Origin: Kribbella pittospori
GTDB lineage: Bacteria > Actinomycetota > Actinomycetes > Propionibacteriales > Kribbellaceae
Reading direction: 5' to 3'
DNA: 64,000 bases
NCBI RefSeq assembly: GCF_004331465.1
Contig: NZ_SJKB01000008.1
Location: forward strand, 62,001-126,000
A program made the translations under genes and the position numbers. The notes beneath the pieces are model-generated. The model was not told the origin of the DNA and searched no databases. It saw only the letters and a program-made list of their open reading frames with translations. This document shows, one piece after another, positions 43,386 to 51,767 of the stretch; positions within the stretch are counted from its first letter, which is position 1; each line of letters starts with the position of its first letter.

Positions 43386-44162
43386 GTGGACGAGCAGATC
43401 GAGCTGCCGCGAGTGCTGCAGCAACTGTGGGGGATCGAGGGCCCGGCCCGGCCCGGGCCGAAGCCGGCGTTCCACCTGAGCGACATCGGCCAGGCGGCGA
43501 TCCGGCTGGCCGACACGGGCGGCCTGGCCGCGGTCTCGATGAGCAAGGTGGCGGCCGAGCTCGGCTTCACCACGATGTCGCTCTACCGGTACGTCGATTC
43601 CAAGGACGACCTGTACGCCGTGATGCTCGAAGAAGTGTTCGGCGAGGCACCCGAACCGGTGGCCGGCCAGGACTGGCGCGGCCGCATCACCGAGTGGGCC
43701 GAGGCGTTCCGCGACAGCCTGCGGCAACACCCGTGGATCCTGCAGGTCCCGGTGTCGGAGCCGCCGCTGTCACCCAACCAGCTGGGCTGGATGGAGTCGG
43801 CGTTGCAGGCGTTCGACGGTACGCCGTTGACGGCGAACGAGCGGCTGTCGTCGATGCTGCTGGTGAACATCTACGTCCGCGGGACCATGCAGCTGACCTT
43901 GAGCATGCTGACGCTGACCCCCGAGGAGGCCGCGACCGCGGGCCGGCTCTACAACCAGCGACTGCGCCTGCTGGCGACCGAGGATCGGTTCCCGGCGATC
44001 GCGGCCGGCGTACACCAGCCGAACTCGGTGGAAGACCTCGAAGTGGACTTCGAGGACGACGGATTCCGGGACGGCCTGGACACCGTGCTCGACGGCATCC
44101 AGGCCCGGATCGACCGGCAGTCCCGCATCGAGGCGAAGGCCTCGACCGATCGCGAGGGCTGA
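43386..44162 (+). CDS. TetR-family regulator (TetR class C-domain type)
   Basis: A 258-residue regulator. After a 25-residue leader (WGIEGPARPGPKPAFHLSDI) comes the HTH AIRLADTGGLAAVSMSKVAA with recognition helix FTTMSLYRYVDSKDDLYAVM. The C-terminal ligand domain resembles the tetracycline-repressor C-domain group. Start GTG 43386 follows GAGGAGGGG. Divergent from the DHA2 exporter it most likely represses. Confidence 0.92.
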   Translation: MDEQIELPRVLQQLWGIEGPARPGPKPAFHLSDIGQAAIRLADTGGLAAVSMSKVAAELGFTTMSLYRYVDSKDDLYAVMLEEVFGEAPEPVAGQDWRGRITEWAEAFRDSLRQHPWILQVPVSEPPLSPNQLGWMESALQAFDGTPLTANERLSSMLLVNIYVRGTMQLTLSMLTLTPEEAATAGRLYNQRLRLLATEDRFPAIAAGVHQPNSVEDLEVDFEDDGFRDGLDTVLDGIQARIDRQSRIEAKASTDREG

Positions 44163-44164
44163 GC

Positions 44165-44548
44165 TCAGATGTCCAGCTTGTCGGCGACGCCGCGCAGTAC
44201 GGTCGCGACCTGGCGGGCGGCCTTGTTGTCGGGGTGGCGGCCGCGGCGGTAGCCCTCGCCGAGGTTGTCCAGCAGCTTGATCAGGTCCTCGATGACGAGC
44301 TGCATCTCCTCGGGCTTCGGCCGCATCGCCTTCGCCACCGACGGCGGCGGGTCGATCAGCCGGACCTGCAGAGCCTGCTCACCCTTGCGGCCCTCGACGA
44401 CACCGAACTCGACCTTCTGCCCCGGCTTGAGGTTGGTCACTCCGGCGGGCAGGGCCTCGGCCCGGACATAGACGTCACCGCCCTCTTCCTTGCTGAGGAA
44501 GCCGAACCCCTTCTCGGAGTCATACCACTTGACCTTGCCAACGGGCAC
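44165..44548 (-). CDS. cold-shock domain protein with helical C-terminal extension
   Basis: A 127-residue RNA-binding protein. Residues 1-67 form a cold-shock domain with RNP1 KGFGFL, RNP2-like VYVRAEAL and start PVGKVKWYDSEKG. The extra 60 residues (RPKPEEMQLVIEDLIKLLDN and then RHPDNKAARQVATVLRGVAD) are helical and longer than in classical CspA. GTG 44546-44548 follows GAAGAGG. The extended form is common in actinobacteria; the extension may be for protein contact or dimerisation. Confidence 0.92.
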   Translation of the reverse strand: MPVGKVKWYDSEKGFGFLSKEEGGDVYVRAEALPAGVTNLKPGQKVEFGVVEGRKGEQALQVRLIDPPPSVAKAMRPKPEEMQLVIEDLIKLLDNLGEGYRRGRHPDNKAARQVATVLRGVADKLDI

Positions 44549-44690
44549 GGGAACCTCTTCAGTCGTCAATCGTGGGAACCGACCGGGCGGGCGGCCTGAT
44601 CGGGAAACCAGCGTACGTGAACCGGCGCCGCGGCGCCTCCGGGAAACTATCTGATCCGGCAGGCTTCCCACAGATACCGAGACCCACACC

Positions 44691-46160
44691 TCATCGGTAC
44701 TTCTCCGGATCCTTCAGCCGCTCGTTCATCGAGCCCGATCGGAAGCCGCGCGGGTCGAGCCGGGCGGCCGGGAAGCCCTCGGCGACGACGGCCGCGATGA
44801 GTGGCTCGTGGTCCACCCGGTCCAGCAGTTGGCCGTCGATCTCGATGCTCGCGGCGTCGCCCAGATCCCGGACCCGGACGTTCTGGACGCCGTACGGCGT
44901 GAGCAGGGAGCGGACCGTCTGTTCGGCGCGGTCGACCCGGGCCAGCAGGTTCGGCGTGATGCGGATGCCGTACGCGATCCGGCTGGACAGACAGGCCGCG
45001 GCCGGCTTGTCGGAGGTCTCCAGACCCCAACTGCGGGAGGCCTCGCGGATCTGCGCCTTGGTCAGCCGCGCGTCCTTCAGCGGCGTGAGCGCACCCCGCT
45101 CGAAAGCGGCACGGATGCCCGGCCGGAAGCCGGCGATCGCGTCGTCGGCGTTCGTCCCGGTCGCGATTGCGGTGATGCCGAACTCGTCCGCGATCGGCTG
45201 CAGCGTCTCGACCAGCTCGGCCTTGCAGAAGTAGCACCGGTCGCCCGCGTTGGCCTGGTAGCCCTCGCGGTCCATCTCGTGCGTGTGCGGCGTCAGGTGC
45301 CGAACGCCCAGGCTGTCGGCGAATCGCGCGGCCGGCTCGAGCTCCGCTGCCGGCAACGAAGGCGAGATCGCAGTCGCGGCGACCACGTTGGCCGGGCCGA
45401 TCGCCCGCGCCGCGGCGGCCAGCAGGAACGCCGAGTCGGCGCCACCGCTGAACGCGACGACCATCTTGTCGTAGCCGGACAGCCGCTTCATCAACGCTTC
45501 CAGCCGCTGCTCGAGCACGTACGCATCCAGCCACGCCGGGAACTCGGTCAGATCATTCAGTACGACGTCCGCGCCGTACGCACGCAACTCGTCGGCGGTG
45601 AACGGCCCGGTCGCCACCGCCACCGCGACCGCTCCGGCGGCATGCGCTCCGTCGATGTCGGCGGTGTGGTCACCCACGTAGATCGTCGCCTTGTGCTCGC
45701 GCAGCGCCGTACCCTTCTGGGCGCCGTGCAGATCCCCGACCGGCTCGTCGACGTCCAGCCCGAGGTGCTGCAGGTGCAGCTTCACCGACGGCGTGTACTT
45801 CGCCGACACCACCATCGTCCGGCCCCGCAGAGCCCGGATGGCGGCCAGGGACTCCGCTACACCCGCCAGCGGCAGGCTCCCGGTGATCGCGTGCGACGGG
45901 TAGTGCTCGCGGTACCGCGTGACCATCGCATCGACCTGCTCCGGCGGGAACCAGTTCGCCATCTCCCAGGTCAGCGGCGGCCCGAGCCGGCTGACGACCA
46001 GGTCGGAGTCGATCGGTACGCCGGTCTCCGCGGCGAGCAGGTCCCAGACGGCCTGGATCCCCGGCCGCGAGTCGATCAGCGTCATGTCCAGGTCGAAGCC
46101 GACCACCAGTTCCGGCACATCGGCGGTGGCGGGCGCGGGCTGGATCTCGGCGGTTGACAC
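44691..46160 (-). CDS. HAD phosphatase fused to LarE-type sulfur transferase
   Basis: A 489-residue two-domain protein. Residues 15-210 are a HAD-superfamily hydrolase: nucleophile motif GFDLDMTLID (Asp23, Asp25) and C-terminal VGDHTADIDGA. Residues 220-489 are LarE-like: PP-loop SGGADS (238-243), CYFC (Cys309, Cys312) and ACLSSRIAYG (Cys390), a three-Cys set as in LarE proteins that carry an iron-sulfur cluster. LarE inserts sulfur into the nickel-pincer nucleotide cofactor made with LarB and LarC, neither of which is nearby. GTG 46158-46160 start. The HAD part could act on the phosphorylated cofactor precursor; this is a guess. Confidence 0.88.
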   Translation of the reverse strand: MSTAEIQPAPATADVPELVVGFDLDMTLIDSRPGIQAVWDLLAAETGVPIDSDLVVSRLGPPLTWEMANWFPPEQVDAMVTRYREHYPSHAITGSLPLAGVAESLAAIRALRGRTMVVSAKYTPSVKLHLQHLGLDVDEPVGDLHGAQKGTALREHKATIYVGDHTADIDGAHAAGAVAVAVATGPFTADELRAYGADVVLNDLTEFPAWLDAYVLEQRLEALMKRLSGYDKMVVAFSGGADSAFLLAAAARAIGPANVVAATAISPSLPAAELEPAARFADSLGVRHLTPHTHEMDREGYQANAGDRCYFCKAELVETLQPIADEFGITAIATGTNADDAIAGFRPGIRAAFERGALTPLKDARLTKAQIREASRSWGLETSDKPAAACLSSRIAYGIRITPNLLARVDRAEQTVRSLLTPYGVQNVRVRDLGDAASIEIDGQLLDRVDHEPLIAAVVAEGFPAARLDPRGFRSGSMNERLKDPEKYR

Positions 46161-46215
46161 GTCCCCAACCCTACGTGTTCCGGCGACGGTGCCGCGCGCG
46201 GATTCCGGCCCGCAT

Positions 46216-46268
46216 TTGACAACCAGACGCATTTTGTCCGGCTACTTGACATCTGAGGGAGATATGTA
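46216..46268 (+). promoter_or_regulatory. promoter/operator region of the tetR-R2lox operon
   Basis: Two TTGACA hexamers (46216-46221 and 46246-46251), a TATGTA (46263-46268), and two inverted pairs: GACAA/TTGTC (46218-46222 with 46234-46238) and ACATCT...AGATATGT around 46249-46267. The region lies immediately before the TetR start, so autoregulation is likely. Confidence 0.5.
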
Positions 46269-46281
46269 AACCATCGACCTC

Positions 46282-46872
46282 ATGGACTCGTTCACCGACC
46301 GGACCAAGCGCCGACTGCGTGAGGAACTGCTCGACGCGGCGTACGACGCGATCGTGGCCGGCGGGTACGACGGACTCCGGATGGCCGACGTGGCCCGGCG
46401 TACTGGTGTCTCCCGCCAGACCGTCTACAACGAGTTCGGCGACAAGTGGGGCGTGCTGCAGGCGGTCGTGGCGCGGGAGACCGAACGGTTCCTGGTCGAG
46501 GTGAACGCGGCGCTCGCCGAGCAGTCCGACCCGATCGACGGCCTGCGGGCCGCGGTCGAGGGCGCGCTACGGCAGGCCGCGGACAACCCGCTGCTGAAGG
46601 CCGCGCTTGGACAGCCGGGATCCGACCAGGCCAGTCAACTGCTGACCACACGGGGGCAGCAGGTGCTGGAGCTGTGTCATCAGCGGCTCGACGTACACGT
46701 ACGTACCCATTGGCCGCAGATCCCTGCCGACGACGCGACCGCGTGTGTCGACGTCGCACTGCGTCTCGTCATCAGTCACATCGTCAGTCCCGGTCCCGCG
46801 CCGGTCATGGTCGCCGACCAACTGGCGAGAGTCCTCGGTCCGTTCCTCAGCACAACAGGAGGTCGCGCATGA
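46282..46872 (+). CDS. TetR-family regulator upstream of R2lox
   Basis: A 196-residue regulator with N-terminal HTH AAYDAIVAGGYDGLRMADVA and recognition helix VSRQTVYNEFGDKWGVLQAV. The helical ligand domain is AVEGALRQAADNPLLKAAL. Its stop overlaps the R2lox start (ATGA), so the two are co-translated, as in the mycobacterial Rv0232-Rv0233 pair. Probably autoregulates and controls R2lox. Confidence 0.93.
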   Translation: MDSFTDRTKRRLREELLDAAYDAIVAGGYDGLRMADVARRTGVSRQTVYNEFGDKWGVLQAVVARETERFLVEVNAALAEQSDPIDGLRAAVEGALRQAADNPLLKAALGQPGSDQASQLLTTRGQQVLELCHQRLDVHVRTHWPQIPADDATACVDVALRLVISHIVSPGPAPVMVADQLARVLGPFLSTTGGRA

Positions 46873-47819
46873 CGAATCCGTTGCACCGGCAGGGTTTCAA
46901 TTCGCTGCGGTCCGGCGGTCTCAGCTGGGAGGCGCTGCCGCTGCGGTTGTTCGACAAGGGCAATCGCAAGTTCTGGAACCCGCGGGACATCGACTTCAGC
47001 CAGGACGCGAAGGACTGGCAGGAACTCAGCGACAACGACAAGCACAACGCGTTGATGCTGTGCTCGCAGTTCATCGCCGGTGAGGAGGCGGTGACCGAGG
47101 ACCTGCAGCCGTTCCTGCAGGCGATGGCGGCGGAGGGACGCTTCGGCGACGAGATGTACCTGACGCAGTTCTGCTTCGAGGAGGCCAAGCACACCGCGGT
47201 CTTCCGGCTCTGGCTGGACGCGGTCGGCGTGACCGAGGACCTGCACCACTTCATCGAGAACAACCCGGGCTACCGCGCGATCTTCTACGAGGCTCTGCCG
47301 GTCGCGCTGAAGTCCTTGGCCGACGACCCCTCGCCGGCCAACCAGGTCCGGGCCTCCGTCACCTACAACCACGTGGTGGAAGGGACTCTGGCCCTGACCG
47401 GCTACCACGCGTGGAACCTGCTCTGCACGTCCCGTGGCGTCCTGCCCGGCATGCAGGAACTGATCCGCCGTATCGGTGACGACGAACGGCGCCACATGGC
47501 CTGGGGCACGTTCACCTGCCGGCGCCACGTCGCCGCGGACGAGTCCAACTGGAAGGTCGTCACCGACACGATGGAGGAGTTGCTCCCGCACGCGCTCACC
47601 CAGATCCAGTGGGCGATGGACAACTCCCCCGCGCTCCCGCCGGAGATCAACCCGACCGCTTTGATGACGTACGCCGGCGACCGTGCGACCCGCCGCCTCG
47701 GCGCGATCGAGTCAGCGGTCGGGGTGGACGTGGCCGGGATCGACCTCGACTACTCCCCCGAGAAACTCGAGGACACCTTTGGCGAGGAGGACTCAGCCGC
47801 GCTGGCGGCGGTTCGCTAG
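46869..47819 (+). CDS. R2-like ligand-binding oxidase (R2lox, Mn/Fe)
   Basis: A 316-residue ferritin-like protein. All metal ligands of R2lox are present: Glu72 (in AGEEAVTED), Glu105 and His108 (FEEAKH), Glu171 (VVEGTLA), and Glu206 with His209 (DDERRH). Val75 and Tyr166 occupy the places that form the ether cross-link in the Mycobacterium tuberculosis enzyme, each offset by four residues. It assembles a Mn/Fe cofactor and oxidises a hydrophobic ligand, physiological substrate unknown. Coupled to the TetR gene. Its last 27 bp overlap the convergent MFS gene. Confidence 0.95.
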   Translation: MTNPLHRQGFNSLRSGGLSWEALPLRLFDKGNRKFWNPRDIDFSQDAKDWQELSDNDKHNALMLCSQFIAGEEAVTEDLQPFLQAMAAEGRFGDEMYLTQFCFEEAKHTAVFRLWLDAVGVTEDLHHFIENNPGYRAIFYEALPVALKSLADDPSPANQVRASVTYNHVVEGTLALTGYHAWNLLCTSRGVLPGMQELIRRIGDDERRHMAWGTFTCRRHVAADESNWKVVTDTMEELLPHALTQIQWAMDNSPALPPEINPTALMTYAGDRATRRLGAIESAVGVDVAGIDLDYSPEKLEDTFGEEDSAALAAVR

Positions 47820-48962
47820 GACCACGATCAGTGCCGCCGTGCCGAGGACTGCCGGCAGCCAGGTGACGGTCGTCGTACCGAGGTGGTCGGCTGCCTGGCC
47901 GCCGGCGAAGGCACCCAGTGCGATTGCGCCGTTGTAGACGCCGACCAGTACGGCGGACGACGCTTCGGGAGCGCTGGGTGCGGCGGCGTGGCCCCACGCC
48001 TGGGTGCTCACGCTGGTGCCGCCGTGCGAGAAGCCCCAGATCACCAACAAAACAAGGGCTCCGACCAATCCAGTGCCGACGAGCGGCATGAGTACGGCGA
48101 CTGTTGCGATGCCGAGGGCAATCATTCCGAGGGCACGGGCGGGGCGGAGCGAGCCCGCGACGAAGTTGCCGATGACGCCGGCGACGCCGTACGCGAGGAG
48201 CAGGGTTCCGATCAGGGCGGGGGTGATGCCGGCCTGCTTCTCCAGGAGGGGACGCACGTACGTGTACGCGGCGAAGTGGCCGGTGACGAGGAGTGCGACC
48301 AGCGCCAGGCCGACTCGGAGTTGCTTGATCTTGAGGACTTCCGCGACGTCGCTCAGCCGGACTGCCTTCTCGGCGGACAGCGGGGGCAGGAAGAGCGCGA
48401 GGGCCGCGGCGAGCGTGGCGGACAGCACGCCGACGGCGGCGAAGGCCCAGCGCCAGCCGACCAGTTCACCGACGTACGCACCGGCCGGGATGCCGAGTAC
48501 AGAAGCGATTCCGATGCCGCTGAAGATCAATGAGGTCGCGGGACCGGCCGCGTGCGGAGGTACGACGCGGCGTGCGAGGCCGATCGTGAACAGCCAGACA
48601 CCGCCGAGCGAGATGCCGAAGAGGACGCGGGCGATCATCAATACGCCGAAGGTCGGGGCGGCTGCCGCGAGAAGGCTCGCGGCAGCGAGGAGCGCCATCA
48701 GCCCGACCATCACGATGCGGCGGTCGAGTTTGCCCAGCACCAGCGGGAGGATCGGCGAGGCCAGCGCGGACACCACACCGGTGACGGTCAGGCTGAGGCC
48801 CGCCGTACCCTCGCTGACCTGGAGGCTCGAACCAATCGGGGTGAGCAGGCCGACCGGCAGCATCTCGGCGGTGACCACGGTGAACACAGTCGCCGCCATC
48901 ACCACCGGGGGCGCCCAGCCGCGGGTGGCCGGTGCGACCTGGTCGGCGCAGATTGTCGTCAT
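47793..48962 (-). CDS. MFS transporter (DHA1, sugar-efflux/arabinose-exporter type)
   Basis: A 389-residue, 12-helix major facilitator. Helix 1 reads TVFTVVTAEMLPVGLLTPIG, typical of the AraJ/NepI/SetA group, and the helix 2-3 region holds LVLGKLDRRIVMVG. The start is uncertain: ATG 48960-48962 fits the alignment, and a further 24 codons upstream are open. Divergent from a LysR gene that probably controls it. Overlaps R2lox at the 3' end. Confidence 0.9.
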   Translation of the reverse strand: MTTICADQVAPATRGWAPPVVMAATVFTVVTAEMLPVGLLTPIGSSLQVSEGTAGLSLTVTGVVSALASPILPLVLGKLDRRIVMVGLMALLAAASLLAAAAPTFGVLMIARVLFGISLGGVWLFTIGLARRVVPPHAAGPATSLIFSGIGIASVLGIPAGAYVGELVGWRWAFAAVGVLSATLAAALALFLPPLSAEKAVRLSDVAEVLKIKQLRVGLALVALLVTGHFAAYTYVRPLLEKQAGITPALIGTLLLAYGVAGVIGNFVAGSLRPARALGMIALGIATVAVLMPLVGTGLVGALVLLVIWGFSHGGTSVSTQAWGHAAAPSAPEASSAVLVGVYNGAIALGAFAGGQAADHLGTTTVTWLPAVLGTAALIVVLANRRQRG

Positions 48963-49051
48963 ACATCCACTGAACGGCCGCGCACCGGTGCGGAACAACG
49001 GCGATGTGATCATGCTTGTATTAGCTGAGCTCATCGATCGGAGGAGGCGCC

Positions 49052-49933
49052 GTGGCCGTCGAGATCCGCGAACTGGAGTGCTTCCTGGTGCTGGCCGAGG
49101 AGCTCCACTTCGGACGTACGGCGGAACGCCTGTACCTGTCGCAGAGCCGGGTCAGTCAGTTGCTGCAGTCGCTGGAACGCCGGATCGGTGGGCCGCTGTT
49201 CGAGCGGACCAGCCGCCGGGTCGCGCTGACCCCGCTCGGCCAGAACTTCCTCACCTCACTGCGACCGGCGTACGCCGCGCTGGAACGCGTGGTGACGAAC
49301 GCGCGTGAGTTCGCGACGCAGGTGAAGGGCAGGCTCCAGATCGGGTTCCAGGGCACAGCGACCGACGAGATCCTGGCCGCGGTCTCGGTGTTCCAGTCGC
49401 AGAATCCGAACTGCTTGATCGGAACCTGCGAGCTACCGCTGAACGATCCGTTCGGCGGGCTGCGGCGTGGTGCCGTCGACGCCGCGGTCGTACTGCTGCC
49501 CGTCGCCGAGGACGATCTGGTCCTCGGGCCGGTGTTCTCCCGGCAGCCGCAGACGCTGACGGTGTCGACGCGGCATCCCCTGGCCGGTCGCGAATCCCTC
49601 GACATCGAGGATCTGGCAGACGCCGTACTGATCGCTGTCTCGGAGCCTGCGCCCGGCTACTGGCGGCAGGCCCAGGCGCCGACGCAGACTCCGAGCGGTG
49701 CGCTGATCCACCGCGGTCCCGAGGTCGCGACCCTGCAGGAAGGCCTGTCCCTGATCGCAGCTGATCGCGGTGGCATGCTGCTCTGCCGCCCCACCGCCGA
49801 GAACAACCGCCGCGCCGACATCGTGAACATTCCGCTCACCGGCGTCCCCGACTCAGCCCTCGGCCTGGTCTGGCGCCGCGGCGAAGACACCCCAGCCCTC
49901 CAAGCGTTCGCTGTACACCTGAAGGGAGCTTGA
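49052..49933 (+). CDS. LysR-family transcriptional regulator
   Basis: A 293-residue regulator: N-terminal winged helix ELECFLVLAEELHFGRTAER and LSQSRVSQLLQSLERRIGG, followed by the two-lobed co-inducer domain starting GRLQIGFQGTATDEIL. Start GTG 49052 follows GGAGGAGG. Divergent from the MFS exporter. Confidence 0.95.
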   Translation: MAVEIRELECFLVLAEELHFGRTAERLYLSQSRVSQLLQSLERRIGGPLFERTSRRVALTPLGQNFLTSLRPAYAALERVVTNAREFATQVKGRLQIGFQGTATDEILAAVSVFQSQNPNCLIGTCELPLNDPFGGLRRGAVDAAVVLLPVAEDDLVLGPVFSRQPQTLTVSTRHPLAGRESLDIEDLADAVLIAVSEPAPGYWRQAQAPTQTPSGALIHRGPEVATLQEGLSLIAADRGGMLLCRPTAENNRRADIVNIPLTGVPDSALGLVWRRGEDTPALQAFAVHLKGA

Positions 49934-49934
49934 G

Positions 49935-50006
49935 ATGTCCACCTGGGAGGATCTCGGCGCGCCCAAACGGCCGGTGAAGGCGCACTCCGGGTCAGCTGAG
50001 GCCTAG
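49935..50006 (+). CDS. possible 23-residue peptide or gene remnant after lysR
   Basis: ATG 49935 begins MSTWEDLGAPKRPVKAHSGS and stops at 50006. It has an excellent AAGGGAG ribosome site and starts one base after the LysR stop, but no membrane or known motif. It overlaps the 3' end of the convergent acyl-CoA synthetase by 15 bp. It may be the head of a gene whose body was deleted, or a coupled small peptide. Confidence 0.4.
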   Translation: MSTWEDLGAPKRPVKAHSGSAEA

Positions 50007-51623
50007 CATTTCCACGGACTTCTCGCGCATTTCGACCTTGCGGACCTTCCCGGTGACGGTCATGGGGAAGTCGTCGACGAGCAGGACGTAGCGCGGGATC
50101 TTGAAGTGGGCGAGTTTGCCGGTGGCGAACGCGCGGACCGCGGCCGCGTCGAGCGGGTCGGCGCCGGCCTTGAGCTTGATCCAGGCGCACAGTTCCTCGC
50201 CGTACTTCTCGTCCGGTACGCCGATCACCTGCACGTCGGCGATGTCGGGATGGGTGTAGAGGAACTCCTCGATCTCCCGCGGGTACACGTTCTCGCCGCC
50301 GCGGATCACCATGTCCTTGATCCGGCCGACGATGTTCACGTACCCGTCCTCGCGCATCGTCGCCAGGTCGCCGGTGTGCATCCAGCGGGCCTGGTCGATC
50401 GCCTCCGCGGTCTTCTCCGGCTCGTCCCAGTAGCCGAGCATCACGGAGTACCCGCGGGTGCACAGCTCACCTGGCTCACCTCGGCCGACGACCAGACCGG
50501 TGGCGGGGTCGACGAGTTTCACCTCGACGTGCGGCATCACCCGGCCGACGGTCGACGTACGCCGGTCCAGGTCGTCGTCGCGACGGGTCTGCGTCGACAC
50601 CGGCGACGTCTCGGTCATGCCGTAGCAGATCGCGACCTCGGCCATGTGCATGTCGGCGACACAGCGCTTCATCACCTCGATCGGGCACGGCGATCCCGCC
50701 ATCACGCCGGTCCGCAGGCTGGTCAGGTCGTAGTCGGCGAAGTCCGGCAGCCCGAGCTCGGCGATGAACATCGTCGGTACGCCGTACAGCGCGGTACACC
50801 GCTCGTCCTGCACCGCCTTCAGCGTCGCGGCCGGGTCGAAGGCCGGGCCGGGGATCACCATGCACGCGCCGTGTGTGGTGCAGCCGAGGTTCCCCATCAC
50901 CATGCCGAAGCAGTGGTAGAAGGGCACCGGGATGCAGAGCCGGTCCTCGGCGGTGAACGCGATCGTCTCGGTGACGAAGAAGCCGTTGTTCAGGATGTTG
51001 TGGTGGCTGAGGGTCGCGCCCTTCGGGAAACCCGTGGTGCCGCTGGTGTACTGGATGTTGATCGGGTCGTCGAACGCCAACTCCGCTTCGCGTTCGTGCA
51101 GTTCGTCCTCGGTGACGCGGCCGGCGGCGTCGCGGAGTTCGTCCCAGTCGCCGGTGCCGATGTAGATGGTCTCCTCGAGCGACTTGCAGTCCGGCCGCAC
51201 CTGGTCGACCATCGCGCGGTAGTCGCTGGTCTTGAACTCGGTCGCCGAGATCAGCAGCCGTACGCCGGACTGGTTCAGCGCGTAGGACAGCTCGTGCGTC
51301 CGGTACGCCGGGTTGATGTTCACCAGGATCGCGCCGATCATCGCGGTCGCGTACTGCGTGATCGTCCACTCCGCGCAGTTCGGGGCCCAGATGCCGACCC
51401 GGTCACCCTTCGCGATGCCACGGCCGAGCAGGCCCCGCGCGACCACGTCGACCTCAGCGCCGAATTCGGCGTACGTCCAGCGGCGTCCGGTCTGGACCTC
51501 CACCAGTGCGTCGCGATCGCCGTACTCGCGGACCGTGCGTCTCAGGTTGGCCCCGATCGTCTCGCCCAGCAAGGGAACCTCGGACACTCCGGATGCGTAC
51601 GACGGCAGGCTCATGACTGTCAT
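49992..51623 (-). CDS. AMP-forming acyl-CoA synthetase (FadD-like)
   Basis: A 543-residue adenylate-forming enzyme that activates a fatty or other carboxylic acid to its CoA thioester. The P-loop is YTSGTTGFPKGATLSHHN near residues 190-207. Other core motifs are YGMTETSPVS, GYWDEPEKTAEAID, HTGDLATMREDGY and GRIKDMVIRGGENVYP. The catalytic Lys is in the C-terminal MTVTGKVRKVEMREK. ATG 51621-51623 with AGGG upstream, and a second ATG three codons on. The exact chain length is not readable. Confidence 0.94.
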   Translation of the reverse strand: MTVMSLPSYASGVSEVPLLGETIGANLRRTVREYGDRDALVEVQTGRRWTYAEFGAEVDVVARGLLGRGIAKGDRVGIWAPNCAEWTITQYATAMIGAILVNINPAYRTHELSYALNQSGVRLLISATEFKTSDYRAMVDQVRPDCKSLEETIYIGTGDWDELRDAAGRVTEDELHEREAELAFDDPINIQYTSGTTGFPKGATLSHHNILNNGFFVTETIAFTAEDRLCIPVPFYHCFGMVMGNLGCTTHGACMVIPGPAFDPAATLKAVQDERCTALYGVPTMFIAELGLPDFADYDLTSLRTGVMAGSPCPIEVMKRCVADMHMAEVAICYGMTETSPVSTQTRRDDDLDRRTSTVGRVMPHVEVKLVDPATGLVVGRGEPGELCTRGYSVMLGYWDEPEKTAEAIDQARWMHTGDLATMREDGYVNIVGRIKDMVIRGGENVYPREIEEFLYTHPDIADVQVIGVPDEKYGEELCAWIKLKAGADPLDAAAVRAFATGKLAHFKIPRYVLLVDDFPMTVTGKVRKVEMREKSVEMLGLS

Positions 51624-51767
51624 CGTCGCCCTAGTCGGATGCCCCTGCAACTGCACGTGCGGCAGGAAACAGGGGGTGGACGGCAAGCAATGTCCTTACC
51701 AACTCTCCGTCACCCCGGTCGCACAGCGTGGTTGGCCGGTTACATTGGTGCTGAGAGGTGTGAGGCG

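Noticed and set aside
42381..44162. A 593-codon frame including the TetR gene
   Set aside because: The first 330 codons are antisense to the DHA2 exporter; the real TetR starts at GTG 43386 after GAGGAGGGG.
50106..51767. Upstream extension of the Mrr-like gene to 1041 codons
   Set aside because: The added 550 codons are antisense to the acyl-CoA synthetase; ATG 51768 has a ribosome site and the domain content starts there.
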